Shown: in pieces, positions 43,501 through 51,289 of the stretch
Numbering within the stretch: the stretch's first letter is position 1
Layout: each line of letters opens with the position of its first letter
Source of the DNA: Paenibacillus terrae
Lineage (GTDB): Bacteria > Bacillota > Bacilli > Paenibacillales > Paenibacillaceae
Reading direction: 5' to 3'
Assembly (NCBI RefSeq): GCF_000943545.1
Contig: NZ_JTHP01000042.1
Span: 1 to 56,518, forward strand
DNA: 56,518 bases
Program-made: the position numbers and the translations under genes
Notes under the pieces: model-generated
What the model saw: the letters and a program-made list of their open reading frames with translations, nothing else
Told to the model about the DNA's origin: nothing
Databases searched by the model: none

Positions 43501-46048
43501 TACAATCTTCCTTCTTCTCACGTTCTGCCCAAGTAACCACAGCGGCTAATTCCTTGATAGTTGGATGCTCTGCAACTTGTCTTGGGGTCAGCATCATACC
43601 GTGATCTCTGGCCATAGAGACGACCTGAATGGCAAGGATTGAATCTCCCCCTGCCGCGTAAAAATGATCGTTTACACCGATATCTCCTCTTTTTAAAATT
43701 TGTCGCCAAATGCAAAGCAGTCGCTTTTCGAAACTGCCCTCCCCTGCTTCCGCAGCATTCTCAGCAGGGACAAATAATGTGGTCGGATCGGGAAGAGCTT
43801 GACGATCAACTTTCCCGCTTGTATTTACGGGGATTGAATCCAGCTGACAAAAATAAGCAGGAACCATATAAGCAGGTAAAATAGAGCCTACATACTGGGC
43901 CAATTCAGCCTCAGTCAGCCTTTTTAATGCAGTATAGTAAGCCACCAGTTTATGGAAGGACTCGTCCTTCCAGGCTCGAACGACACATTGATGGATGTCA
44001 GGGTGCTGGCGAAGCTGATGCTCTATTTCACCCAGTTCGATACGGTAGCCTCTGATTTTAATCTGTTCATCACTACGGCCGATAAATACCAGTTCACCAT
44101 CTGGCGTCCATTTCACGACGTCCCCGGTTCGATATAACCGCTCTCGCTGTGAATACTCATTTCCGATGATCATCTCTTTGTGAACGAAACGCTCCTGGGT
44201 CAGCTCCTCACGATTCAGGTATCCTCTGGCAAGCCCTATGCCGCCCACCCATAATTCACCGGGAACACCGACCGGCACAGAATTACCAAATGGATTGAAT
44301 ACAAACAATCGTTTGTTATAGGCGGGTTTGCCAATCGTGATTTCTGCCTCTGGTTTGCATACCGAGGTGGAACATAAAATCGTCACTTCGGTCGGTCCAT
44401 AAGCGTTCACAAACAGTCGTCCTCTTCCCCAATAATTCACAATATCAGGCATACAGGGTTCTCCTGCGGATACGATTGTATGCAGTTCAGGCAGTTCTCT
44501 TGGTTTCATGGTTCGCAGCACAGACGGCGTCAGCATGGCAATGTGGATATTTTTCTCTTCGAGTACATCTGAAATATCCGCATAAGGAGGCAGCTCCTTA
44601 TTCGACAACACAACAAGTGTCCCGCCTACTGTTAACGTTCCGATCCATTCGTAGACCGAAGCGTCGAAACTGATGGAAGCGAATTGCATAACTCTGGAGT
44701 CAGGGGTAATACGAAACTTTTCAACAAGGTAAGGGATTAACGTAACCAGTCCGGCGTGCTCAATAAGCGTCCCCTTCGGATTTCCAGTGGAGCCGGATGT
44801 GTAGATGACATAGGCCAGGTCGTTCTGTTTAACCTGAATATTCAAATTCTCGTCGGGATGATCGTTCTGCTGCACCAGGCATTCATCTACACAAATAAGC
44901 GAATGCGCTTTCATATTCATTTGATTCATAGATGGATTTAGCTTATTTACCAGTTGGCTGTGCGTGATAATCATCTTGGCCTGAGCATCTTCTAAAATGA
45001 ATCGAACCCGTTCTCCAGGATATTGGGGATCGACCGGAAGATAAGCGGCTCCTGCCTTCATAACTCCTAGCATTGCCGGGATTACATCTGCGCTTCTGTC
45101 CATAAAGATGGCAATCAGCGTGCCGGGTTGTAAAGCGTTCTCCTCTCCTATGGAAACCGACTCTAGAATCACGCGGCCGATTTGATTAGCCCGCTGATTT
45201 AACTCCGAGTAGGTCAGCTTCTGCCCTTCAAACTCCAATGCGATTGCATCGGGAGTTCTGGCAGCCTGCTCCTCAATCAGTTGAACCACGGTTTTATCCA
45301 AAGGATATGCTTGTTCCGTATCATTCCATTGTTGCATCTGCTCGTATTCTTTCGTTGTCAGTATGGGGTGAAGGAGTACCGCTTTCTCCGGAAGATGGAG
45401 TGCATTTGCCAGCAGTATCTGAAAGTGGCCTGCGAGATTAGCGATCTGCTTTTTACCGAAATGCCTGCTATCATAGTGTATTGCGCACTCTAATCTTTCC
45501 GAACCATAACGGTAGCAGAGCGCAATCTCTGGCGGATTTATACCGCATAGAGGAGCTAGTGCTTTTGTGCTCGAACTTGAATGCGAGAGATCACCACAAG
45601 TTTCTACGATGCCCACATTGAAAAAATCTCCATCTATTTCTGGTGGGGAATCCACTTTCATGTACTGCGAAAGATCCTCACTCCACTCACTGCTGCTATC
45701 TCGCTTATCCCAATTTGCCTTTATTCTTTGTATCAAGGAGAGAAGATGATCTTCCTTCTGAATATGGATAAAAAGCGGATAGTCCTGACGACGTTGTGTC
45801 CCCTCTCTGTCTGATAACATGGAATATAAAACAGGTACTGTATATTGATTGGCGTAATGGGATAAAAGCACAGACCATATGGCTGCGATAAAAGAAGGCA
45901 TACCCAACTGATGCTGCTGTACAAACTCCATGATCGTTTTGACCTGTCTTGTTTCCAAACGAATATGGTAAAGGACTTGATCTTTGTCTTCAGTCTGTCC
46001 GGCATCCCCTCTGCGATGGGAAAATAAAGGCAAGTAAGGTTGGATCAC
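37514..46048 (-). CDS. NRPS protein 2: half-C - A - PCP - E - C - A - PCP - C(terminal)
   Basis: A 2844-residue synthetase. Residues 1-240 resemble the C-terminal lobe of a condensation domain without HHxxxDG. Module 2 is A 250-755 (YTSGSTGNPKG at 416), PCP with Ser803 (GGDSILA) and an epimerization domain 857-1290 with HHLVIDG at 984 and FNYLGQFD. Module 3 is C 1320-1770 with HHILLDG at 1456, A 1775-2280 and PCP with Ser2327 (GGHSLSA). A final C domain, 2390-2844, has HHLIFDG at 2526. There is no thioesterase. Pocket residues read by eye: A2 D-A-Y-M-V-A-A-I-L-K (hydrophobic or aromatic, made D by E) and A3 D-A-F-W-A-G-V-T-F-K (close to the Val code DAFWIGGTFK). The start ATG lies directly after the stop of protein 1 at 46049. 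Confidence 0.92.
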   Translation of the reverse strand: MIQPYLPLFSHRRGDAGQTEDKDQVLYHIRLETRQVKTIMEFVQQHQLGMPSFIAAIWSVLLSHYANQYTVPVLYSMLSDREGTQRRQDYPLFIHIQKEDHLLSLIQRIKANWDKRDSSSEWSEDLSQYMKVDSPPEIDGDFFNVGIVETCGDLSHSSSSTKALAPLCGINPPEIALCYRYGSERLECAIHYDSRHFGKKQIANLAGHFQILLANALHLPEKAVLLHPILTTKEYEQMQQWNDTEQAYPLDKTVVQLIEEQAARTPDAIALEFEGQKLTYSELNQRANQIGRVILESVSIGEENALQPGTLIAIFMDRSADVIPAMLGVMKAGAAYLPVDPQYPGERVRFILEDAQAKMIITHSQLVNKLNPSMNQMNMKAHSLICVDECLVQQNDHPDENLNIQVKQNDLAYVIYTSGSTGNPKGTLIEHAGLVTLIPYLVEKFRITPDSRVMQFASISFDASVYEWIGTLTVGGTLVVLSNKELPPYADISDVLEEKNIHIAMLTPSVLRTMKPRELPELHTIVSAGEPCMPDIVNYWGRGRLFVNAYGPTEVTILCSTSVCKPEAEITIGKPAYNKRLFVFNPFGNSVPVGVPGELWVGGIGLARGYLNREELTQERFVHKEMIIGNEYSQRERLYRTGDVVKWTPDGELVFIGRSDEQIKIRGYRIELGEIEHQLRQHPDIHQCVVRAWKDESFHKLVAYYTALKRLTEAELAQYVGSILPAYMVPAYFCQLDSIPVNTSGKVDRQALPDPTTLFVPAENAAEAGEGSFEKRLLCIWRQILKRGDIGVNDHFYAAGGDSILAIQVVSMARDHGMMLTPRQVAEHPTIKELAAVVTWAEREKKEDCIVDLTGEFGLTPIQRWFFEQQFKEPHYFNQSQLFILRDCDPVKLKTAIQQLIRLHPELSMEIVAGKHGYTQRYRKDTTIQLASHTIQQIADPESEISSICDAWNRQLNYETGPMICAGVIQGHPDGQVRLFITIHHLVIDGVSWRILVQELDQLYQGTELSPVSNPYKKWQSVMMNYAQNEDTLSHIDYWKKVQLQNAAFVLPVDHCADHKMSSESSELVTMLTPDDTQLLLYHCSQVYHTEINDLLLTAWSLALSAWSGQETVVFRLEGHGREHSVSDMDLTRTIGWFTSMFPVCIRVTDTHSLGATIKSVKEQLRSIPHRGMSYGALRYCHPNEEVRSELTASEPQALFNYLGQFDQANTSGLEQWIGFTREAAQDHSSPLNHGTSLLELNCSIVHGQLHLFMKYSKRHYEETTITQLINTFISRLLSIIEHCSQANYEEFTPSDFPSVSLEQHSLDQIVKTYSKQYGLNKMMHLSPLQEGLLFHYLDHPSSDQYFVQVSWKYHGRLEVNRYQEAWSHVIAENDCLRTCYVWEELDKPIQCVLRKVELDWTFLDFRTESPDRQQKYIEQWATSDRNRCFDLHQPAYRITLIQTTPEEWTMIWSYHHILLDGWSLPLLLNRVHEIYDCSLKGMVPQHSLSRSFETYIRWLNNKDRTEAESFWKDYLSDLTEPTLLPMGKRGMLPDVHQPIEKQQIETIHIDSSMTKCMAAFVQQAQISLNTLVQFAWGKVLQVYHDADVTVFGMIVSGRGSDLSKADHITGLLINTLPLVMHWNVEQTITEYVKELHQTIQKLNDYCYVSLNELKGWSAIQGHTFFHSIVAFENYMNDYRQPEHGLEMSAMKEREKTNYPMTITIANDGEQITLKLIYDADRLKQATVCRLAEHLLNTLQYALEYPDRAVGDVSLIDKDEYDRVVYDWNNTYTKYPRESSIVDLFHEQAKLRPSQPAVIEHNQVMSYHALNQMSQYMANKLTDDTDSHGKFIGVYLPRSLEFIVSILAIMKAGCAYVPIDPDFPAERTRELIKDARLDTIITSQKGAESISEACKGIRLTLIYTEHIDQSGVVPQEEKENMNAPSDLAYLMYTSGSTGKPKGVMVEHRNVVRLVKNTSYFPFSSDIRLLYTGSPVFDASTFEIWGTLLNGGHLYVVSKDDLLNIHMLEHRMKEWKINTLWLSSALCNQWIEENEKMFAGLKWLAVGGEALSVKHINRIRLAYPELSILNVYGPTENTTFSTSYRIEEPFEQDIPIGRPISNSTCYILDKRGCVQPVGAVGELYVGGDGVARGYWLQNQLTQQAFTPNPYTSAKDRERGVNPVLYRTGDRARWMPDGNIEYIGRVDDQVKLRGYRIEPGEVEFRLGGYPVVKDCLVVARELHGDMRLIAYYTAEKEEREEQLHTFMADGLPSYMLPSRYVWLKTFPLTVNGKIDRKKLPLPEIHRGDKKSNSGPKTELEQIIEEIWGRVLKLDHIRKDEDFHALGGHSLSALRIASLLQKNGYSVTVNQIFREQTIERLALSLSRGVADTATVISPNMDIPTIQSTTKVYPDDGFPLSAVQKRFFQRDLANRNMFNVPYLALLKKYIPRELLNASLEVLLNKHAALRLSFAQLDHDDWYQYEQKMSVEQVVSYVQLQAIPGSHDTYISEYCAKVQHEFDIEEGPLWKVVLFDHYCEERRQVILLLFHHLIFDGISINIFLEDLKHLLLPGMGSDLALHGEEESSYRDWCMALTQYAAKDVSSKASIYWRKVVEGGESLQVDRDSEIQPLHRHMTTITQDLLEGEEHISLLKELAVKQHTTPLSMILTALSQACYQLKKQSDLLLHVMSYQRESFLPGVVIDRTIGFFAGAYPIRIQIPEEEPSRNWAILPEHVKHTLQHIPSEGLDYFILRYMIQDTYPNMVSLKDETHMLFHYQSEEINGLADDFYEPLAVPFGNTNAADNPSAYWLNMTASLKHDRLSLTCYYSSLHYEDQTIAELVRLISGHLCRSINVHPYTTIVEGSFQL

Positions 46049-49000
46049 TTATTGAACCTCCCCTTTCTGAGATGCTATACTGGCAGCCTGATAAAAAGCA
46101 GCCCTGACTTCCTCAACCCCAATCTCGTAACTGCACCGCATTGAAAAAATAAGACCGTCTGTGTAGGAGGAAGCGATGCAGTTGAACAGCGAATAGATCG
46201 GCAGCGGATTCGGTTGCTTTATGACCGTATCATCGTAAAATTGGCTACACTTCAACCCTTCCTTTGCGCTATTGGCCAAATAGTTAAACATGAATACATC
46301 TAGCTGCTCATACTGCTTCCCAAACTGTACAAGTGTTCTGGCACGTTCCCACCTGTTTTTGTAGGCAGGTCCTGTAAGCAGGTTCATAAAATTAATCGTG
46401 TGGCGTTTTAATAAATCTAGCCTGTTTCTGACAGACAGCAGCATTTCATCCGGGTTCTGCTTCATATCCATCAGCATAGGCACAAAATCAATAAACTCAC
46501 CGACCGTGTTATAATATGTCGCCTCATCGTACCTTCTTCCATCATATAAAAATAACAATGGCAACTGGTCCATACCTAAATAAATTTGCAAGCCCCTTGT
46601 AAAGACAGAGAGTGCAAATTCCAAGGATGGGTTTTCAGCCGGGATGCTCACGTTAAACAGATAGGCTTCTGTGCTCGTTCTTAGCTTCGGAGTTTGTAAC
46701 AGGTCCTGCTTGCTTTGCTGGAACGCTTCCAGACGAAAGTCGGATATCAATTCCTGTTCAGTGATTCCGCTGGGTCCGCTTTGGATTTGTTCTACATAAT
46801 CCATATAGGGCTTCACTTCATCCGTAGGAAGGGATTCGTTTTGAAGCAGATTTCTATAGGAAGCAAGCACCTGTCGTTCTGCCACTTCCGAGGTCACCCG
46901 ATCGCATATCGCATGATGGTAAAGCGTTATAACAACATGCTCACGCAGATTTCGTTTTAGCACAAACATCTGAAACAAAGTACGCTCTCCCGTGTATCGG
47001 GTATTCGTCATGTAGTCATTTATCATTTCCATAATGGGGCCATATGGATTGCAGTCCGTTACGTCGAGGATGGTGAGTGTTGGCAAATCGGCGTCGGGAA
47101 GTACGTATTCCCTCCAATACGTCCATTCATCTCTTTGTACAGGAATGCTTCTCAGTAATCCTTGACTTTGTACAAATTGAGCATAAGCCTGATTCAAAAA
47201 ATCATAATTCACATACTCGTCCAGCCTAAATAGGCCAATACTCGGCGGTGTATGAAATGAAATTTGCATTTGTTGAATTCCACTTAGCGGATATTCTTGT
47301 GCCACTTGCCCCGTTTTAACCCACTGATCTCTTTTTAAATAATCGTCTTCCAGTTGCTCGCGCAACCTCGCCGCCTGATCCGTGTCCATGGTTTTCAAGC
47401 CCAGACGCTGGACAAACTCCTCTTCATCGATGACCTGGTATTGATTATCCATTTTTACTTTTTGATGCAGTGGTACAATATAATGCGGCTGCAGTTCTTT
47501 AGCGACTTTCCCGTTCATGATCCGCATGATAGGATTAACGTTGTCCACGGAGTTGAAGTAAAGCACCCGAATATCTCTCACTTCGTGAAGAAAATCCCGC
47601 ACTTGATACTTCACCAGATCGTACACACCATCTGTTTCTTGGTGCAGCCAGGAAATCAACTCTTGCTTGGTTTCTATGGTGCCCTGCTGCTTCAAGGCTC
47701 TTTCACTATCTTGAGCCGATTGAAGATAAGCAGCGAGCGCACGGATCGTCTTATAGTGGTAAATATCTGTCAAAGTGGTATGATATCCTGCCCCCTCCAT
47801 CCTTGACATTAACGTAAGCGCATGAATAGAATGTCCACCAAGGTCGAAGAAGCTGTCTACAACACTAAACTGCTGAATACCTAATACATACTGCCAGATT
47901 TCCATCAGCCTGGCTTCCAGCCCTGCCTCAGGAGATATGTTTGCTGCCACGGTATGTCCATTGTCTTCAAAGGACAACAGTACCTTGCGATCCAGCTTTC
48001 CATTCCGTGTCAGTGGCATCTGCTCTAATTGAACAAAAAAAGAGGGAATCATGTAATTCGGCAGCTTTGCAGAAAGCGTGTTTTTAATTTCATCTGTCGT
48101 CAGCCTTTGGTTTGCCCTAAAGTACGCTCCCAGTTGCTTCTGTCCGTTCCCATCTTCACGCACGATAACAACCGCTGCTTGTATATCCTTTATTTTTAAT
48201 AGCTGTGCCTCAATTTCCCCTGGCTCAATTCGGTAGCCCCGTATTTTCACTTGATCGTCGATCCGGCCGATATATTCAATGTTTCCGTCCGCTTGCTCTT
48301 TTGCCCAATCTCCGGTTCGGTACAACCTGCCCCCCGGCACCCCTGGAAACGGAATAAACCTTTCCTCTGTCAGCTCTGGACGGTTCAAATAACCTTTCAC
48401 TAATCCATCGCCGGCGATGTACAGTTCACCTGCAACTCCTTGTGGCAAAGGATGCTGGTCATGATCCATGATGTAAACCGACGTATTGCTGATGGGTTTA
48501 CCGATCGGTACGGTATTTGCAGCTTCATCCAAATGATCAATCCGGTAAAACGTTGCAAATACCGTACTCTCGGTCGGTCCGTAGACATGAATTAAACGGC
48601 CAGAGCCCAGACGGGCAAATGCTTTGCGCACATGGCTGACCGACACCTTTTCACCACCGAATAGCAAGGTTTCAAGTGTGGCAAAGCAATCCGGATCAAT
48701 ATCCACCAATGCATTAAAAAGTGCTGTCGTGATGAAGCATTTTGTAATCTGTTGTGTGCGCAGTACACTCGATAGCTCACGTGCATTCATGATTTGGGCT
48801 TGTGGGGTCAAAACGAGGGTGGCTCCGTTGAGCAGTGCCCCGTAAATACCAAATGTAGAACCATCGAACGAAAAACTGGCCAATTGCAAGATTCGGTCTT
48901 TTGCCGCGAATTGGATGTAATTTGTCTCTTTTACAACACGTGTAATATTGTAGTGCATCGTCAGGTTTCCCTTCGGTTCACCCGTAGAGCCTGACGTATA

Positions 49001-49489
49001 CATAATGCAGGCTAGTGCATCTGAGCCATGAATGGAGGTGAGATTCCCTGTTTCTTCCCTGTTATTTCGCTTGTCCGACAAATCCATTACAGGAACGTTG
49101 AGCTCCACTTGTTGCTCAATTGGTAGCCGGGTTAGCAGGAGCTTTGCGCCAGAATCTTTCAGCATATAGCATATACGTTCCTTGGGGTATTCCGGGTCAA
49201 TCGGTACATAGGCTCCCCCGGCTTTTAAAATCCCGAAAATCCCGACGATCATTTCCAATGAGCATTCGGCTATTATCCCGACGGGGTCGCCTTTATTTAC
49301 GCCTTTGCTCCGCAGAACCCGGGCAAGCTGATTAGACTGTTTGTTCAGATCAGCATACGTCAAGTGCTTGTCTCCCAATACAACGGCCACTTGCCCCGGT
49401 GTGCGCTCGGCCTCCCCCTCAAACAACTGATGAATCGTTGTATCCCGCGGGTAATCCGCTAACGTACCGTTTAACATGCTCCGCCTCAT
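46049..49489 (-). CDS. NRPS protein 1: A - PCP - divergent C
   Basis: A 1146-residue initiation synthetase without an N-terminal C domain. A 15-510: YTSGSTGEPKG at 164, YGPTEST at 303, RTGD at 391, GKLDRK at 497. PCP has Ser554 in LGGHSIHAL. Then an unusual linker of about 130 residues (600-735) leads to a condensation-fold domain, 733-1146. Its active-site motif is HHAICDR at 858-864, lacking the glycine of HHxxxDG. Pocket residues read D-G-F-F-L-G-V-V-F-K, one change from the Ile code DGFFLGVVYK known from bacitracin synthetase, so it probably activates isoleucine. The first ATG (49489) has GGAG at six-base spacing. Its stop adjoins the start of protein 2. Confidence 0.92.
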   Translation of the reverse strand: MRRSMLNGTLADYPRDTTIHQLFEGEAERTPGQVAVVLGDKHLTYADLNKQSNQLARVLRSKGVNKGDPVGIIAECSLEMIVGIFGILKAGGAYVPIDPEYPKERICYMLKDSGAKLLLTRLPIEQQVELNVPVMDLSDKRNNREETGNLTSIHGSDALACIMYTSGSTGEPKGNLTMHYNITRVVKETNYIQFAAKDRILQLASFSFDGSTFGIYGALLNGATLVLTPQAQIMNARELSSVLRTQQITKCFITTALFNALVDIDPDCFATLETLLFGGEKVSVSHVRKAFARLGSGRLIHVYGPTESTVFATFYRIDHLDEAANTVPIGKPISNTSVYIMDHDQHPLPQGVAGELYIAGDGLVKGYLNRPELTEERFIPFPGVPGGRLYRTGDWAKEQADGNIEYIGRIDDQVKIRGYRIEPGEIEAQLLKIKDIQAAVVIVREDGNGQKQLGAYFRANQRLTTDEIKNTLSAKLPNYMIPSFFVQLEQMPLTRNGKLDRKVLLSFEDNGHTVAANISPEAGLEARLMEIWQYVLGIQQFSVVDSFFDLGGHSIHALTLMSRMEGAGYHTTLTDIYHYKTIRALAAYLQSAQDSERALKQQGTIETKQELISWLHQETDGVYDLVKYQVRDFLHEVRDIRVLYFNSVDNVNPIMRIMNGKVAKELQPHYIVPLHQKVKMDNQYQVIDEEEFVQRLGLKTMDTDQAARLREQLEDDYLKRDQWVKTGQVAQEYPLSGIQQMQISFHTPPSIGLFRLDEYVNYDFLNQAYAQFVQSQGLLRSIPVQRDEWTYWREYVLPDADLPTLTILDVTDCNPYGPIMEMINDYMTNTRYTGERTLFQMFVLKRNLREHVVITLYHHAICDRVTSEVAERQVLASYRNLLQNESLPTDEVKPYMDYVEQIQSGPSGITEQELISDFRLEAFQQSKQDLLQTPKLRTSTEAYLFNVSIPAENPSLEFALSVFTRGLQIYLGMDQLPLLFLYDGRRYDEATYYNTVGEFIDFVPMLMDMKQNPDEMLLSVRNRLDLLKRHTINFMNLLTGPAYKNRWERARTLVQFGKQYEQLDVFMFNYLANSAKEGLKCSQFYDDTVIKQPNPLPIYSLFNCIASSYTDGLIFSMRCSYEIGVEEVRAAFYQAASIASQKGEVQ

Positions 49490-49703
49490 CTCCTTCTCCC
49501 ATTAACGTTCATACGATTTAAGGTTTGCTCTACAAGCATCTTTTTCGAAGCTACCTGATAGGGAATGCAGCAAAAAATTAGAAGATTTTGTATAATCTTA
49601 TGCCAAAAAAAGAGTATGTATGGAACGTAGAAGTCGTTTATGGATAACTATAATCACAACTTTACATTAAAATGAGAATTTAGCTGGAGATGAAGAAATG
49701 ACA
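49490..49703. other. Upstream region of the NRPS operon
   Basis: 214 AT-rich bases between a truncated DUF1835 gene and the first synthetase gene. It probably holds the operon promoter; no clear -35/-10 pair or operator can be pointed to. A weak hairpin AAGAT/ATCTT with TTTTTT near 49565-49600 on the minus strand could end the upstream transcript. Confidence 0.4.
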
Positions 49704-50141
49704 TCAGGTGACAGAATAGTATACTTTTTCCCTTCGTCGCTGTCGATCTTCCATGCTTAAAGCATGAATTTTATCTTTATTTTGCGTCATGAACCGTGCA
49801 ATTTCTTTCGAATACACCACATTCATGGATAGAGGAAACTTACTTTCCATGTATAGAGGATCACTCGGCCCCCGTTCCATGGAATCTGTTACATTTACGA
49901 CCCCGATAGGAGCAGTTCTGTTCTGCAAAAGGTATAATGCAAAACGTAATCCGATCTGCTCGTGAGCATTAGAGCCGCACCAGATCGTGATCGACTTATC
50001 ATCAGAAATTGCAGTAAGAGTAGTCGTCATCTGTTCAATGCGGTGCTCCCAATTCGCGTAATGGAAAAATTCATAATCCACGATTCGTTCAGCCAACCAG
50101 TTGTGACGGTTCTCTTGTAGGTGTACATTGTTAGATGACAA
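49704..50141 (-). pseudogene. DUF1835-domain protein, middle part only
   Basis: A 145-residue frame matching the centre of DUF1835 proteins: WLAERIVDYEFFHYANWEHR, then SITIWCGSNAHEQIGLRFALYLLQ. Complete members have an additional N-terminal strand region and a C-terminal DUF3658-like part, neither present here. The start is TTG at 50141 with AAAGGAGG at eight-base spacing, so it could be translated. Function is unknown. It lies upstream of the NRPS on the same strand and may be a leftover of what was replaced when the cluster arrived. Confidence 0.6.
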
Positions 50142-50278
50142 GTCATCTGCCTCCTTTCACTGTGTTCAATAATATCTTGTCTTTCGACCAGAAATATCTT
50201 TAGAATAGGCGTATAGCTATCACATCTTGCTCTACAATAACAGTACCACAGGATGGTTACTCGACTGGAGGAAAAGAA

Positions 50279-51217
50279 ATGACATCGGAGTGGCAGAGAC
50301 TACAGACCAAACTGCCGGAATGGGTGGAACAAAGCCGTCATCAGTATATTCATGGCAAGGTGGCAGCGTATATTCCCGAATTGTCCAAGGCCCCAGCCGA
50401 CGCGCTGAGTGTTGTCGTGATGAACGGAACTGGCGAGACCGTGGTAGCCGGAGATACCGAAATAAGCTTTACGATGCAAAGCATTTCGAAGGTATTCACG
50501 CTTATTTTGGCCTTGATGGATAATGGCGAAGATGTTGTCTTCTCCAAGGTTGGTATGGAGCCTACCGGAGACCGTTTTAATTCCATGCTGAAGCTGGAGC
50601 TGGTCGAGCCGGGCATCCCGTTTAACCCGCTTATTAATGCCGGAGCCATCGCCGTGTCCTCTTTGATTCGTGGGAACAGTCCCGAAGAGAAGTTTGCCCG
50701 TGTCCTGCAATTTTTCCGTCTGCTTACCCGTAATGACAAGCTGGAATATGACCAGGATGTCTACGATTCGGAATCTGCTACAGGCCATTTGAACCGTTCC
50801 CTTGCCTATTTCTTGATGGAAAAGGGAATTCTGCGCGGACATGTTGAGGATGTGCTGGAGGTTTACTTCAGGCATTGCGCTGTAAAATTGAATTGTACGG
50901 ATTTGGCACGCATGGGACTCGTATTAGCCTACAATGGACGTGATCCGGTCACGGGTGTACCGCTGGTTCCCCGCCGCTATGTACAGATCGCCAAAACCTT
51001 TATGACCACATGCGGCATGTATGACGCATCCGGAGAATTCGCTATTCAGGTCGGACTGCCCGCCAAAAGTGGCGTATCTGGCAGCATTATGACGATGGTG
51101 CCCGGACGATATGGCATTGGACTGGTCGGGCCTTCTCTGAACCGCATGGGCAATAGTACAGCGGGTGTACACTTGCTGGAGACCATGTCGCGGGATTTGG
51201 ATTGGAGCTTGTTTTAG
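50279..51217 (+). CDS. glsA: Glutaminase A
   Basis: A 312-residue serine-dependent glutaminase converting glutamine to glutamate and ammonia. It has the beta-lactamase-like SxxK motif at 68-71 (MQSISKVF). Other family blocks are PFNPLINAGAIAVSSLI, then YDQDVYDSESATGHLNRSLAYFL and PAKSGVSGSI. Length is normal (about 310). The start follows GGAGGAAAAGAA. It is divergent from the DUF1835 remnant and has its own terminator. Confidence 0.93.
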   Translation: MTSEWQRLQTKLPEWVEQSRHQYIHGKVAAYIPELSKAPADALSVVVMNGTGETVVAGDTEISFTMQSISKVFTLILALMDNGEDVVFSKVGMEPTGDRFNSMLKLELVEPGIPFNPLINAGAIAVSSLIRGNSPEEKFARVLQFFRLLTRNDKLEYDQDVYDSESATGHLNRSLAYFLMEKGILRGHVEDVLEVYFRHCAVKLNCTDLARMGLVLAYNGRDPVTGVPLVPRRYVQIAKTFMTTCGMYDASGEFAIQVGLPAKSGVSGSIMTMVPGRYGIGLVGPSLNRMGNSTAGVHLLETMSRDLDWSLF

Positions 51218-51227
51218 TTCACGAATA

Positions 51228-51275
51228 AGAGGGTATTCCCAGCCTATGTGGCTTACGGGAATACCCTCTTCTTTT
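51228..51275 (+). terminator. Terminator of the glutaminase gene
   Basis: AGAGGGTATTCCC pairs with GGGAATACCCTCT, followed by TCTTTTACTTT. It is also suited to end the converging catE transcript. Confidence 0.85.
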
Positions 51276-51289
51276 ACTTTCCTGATATG

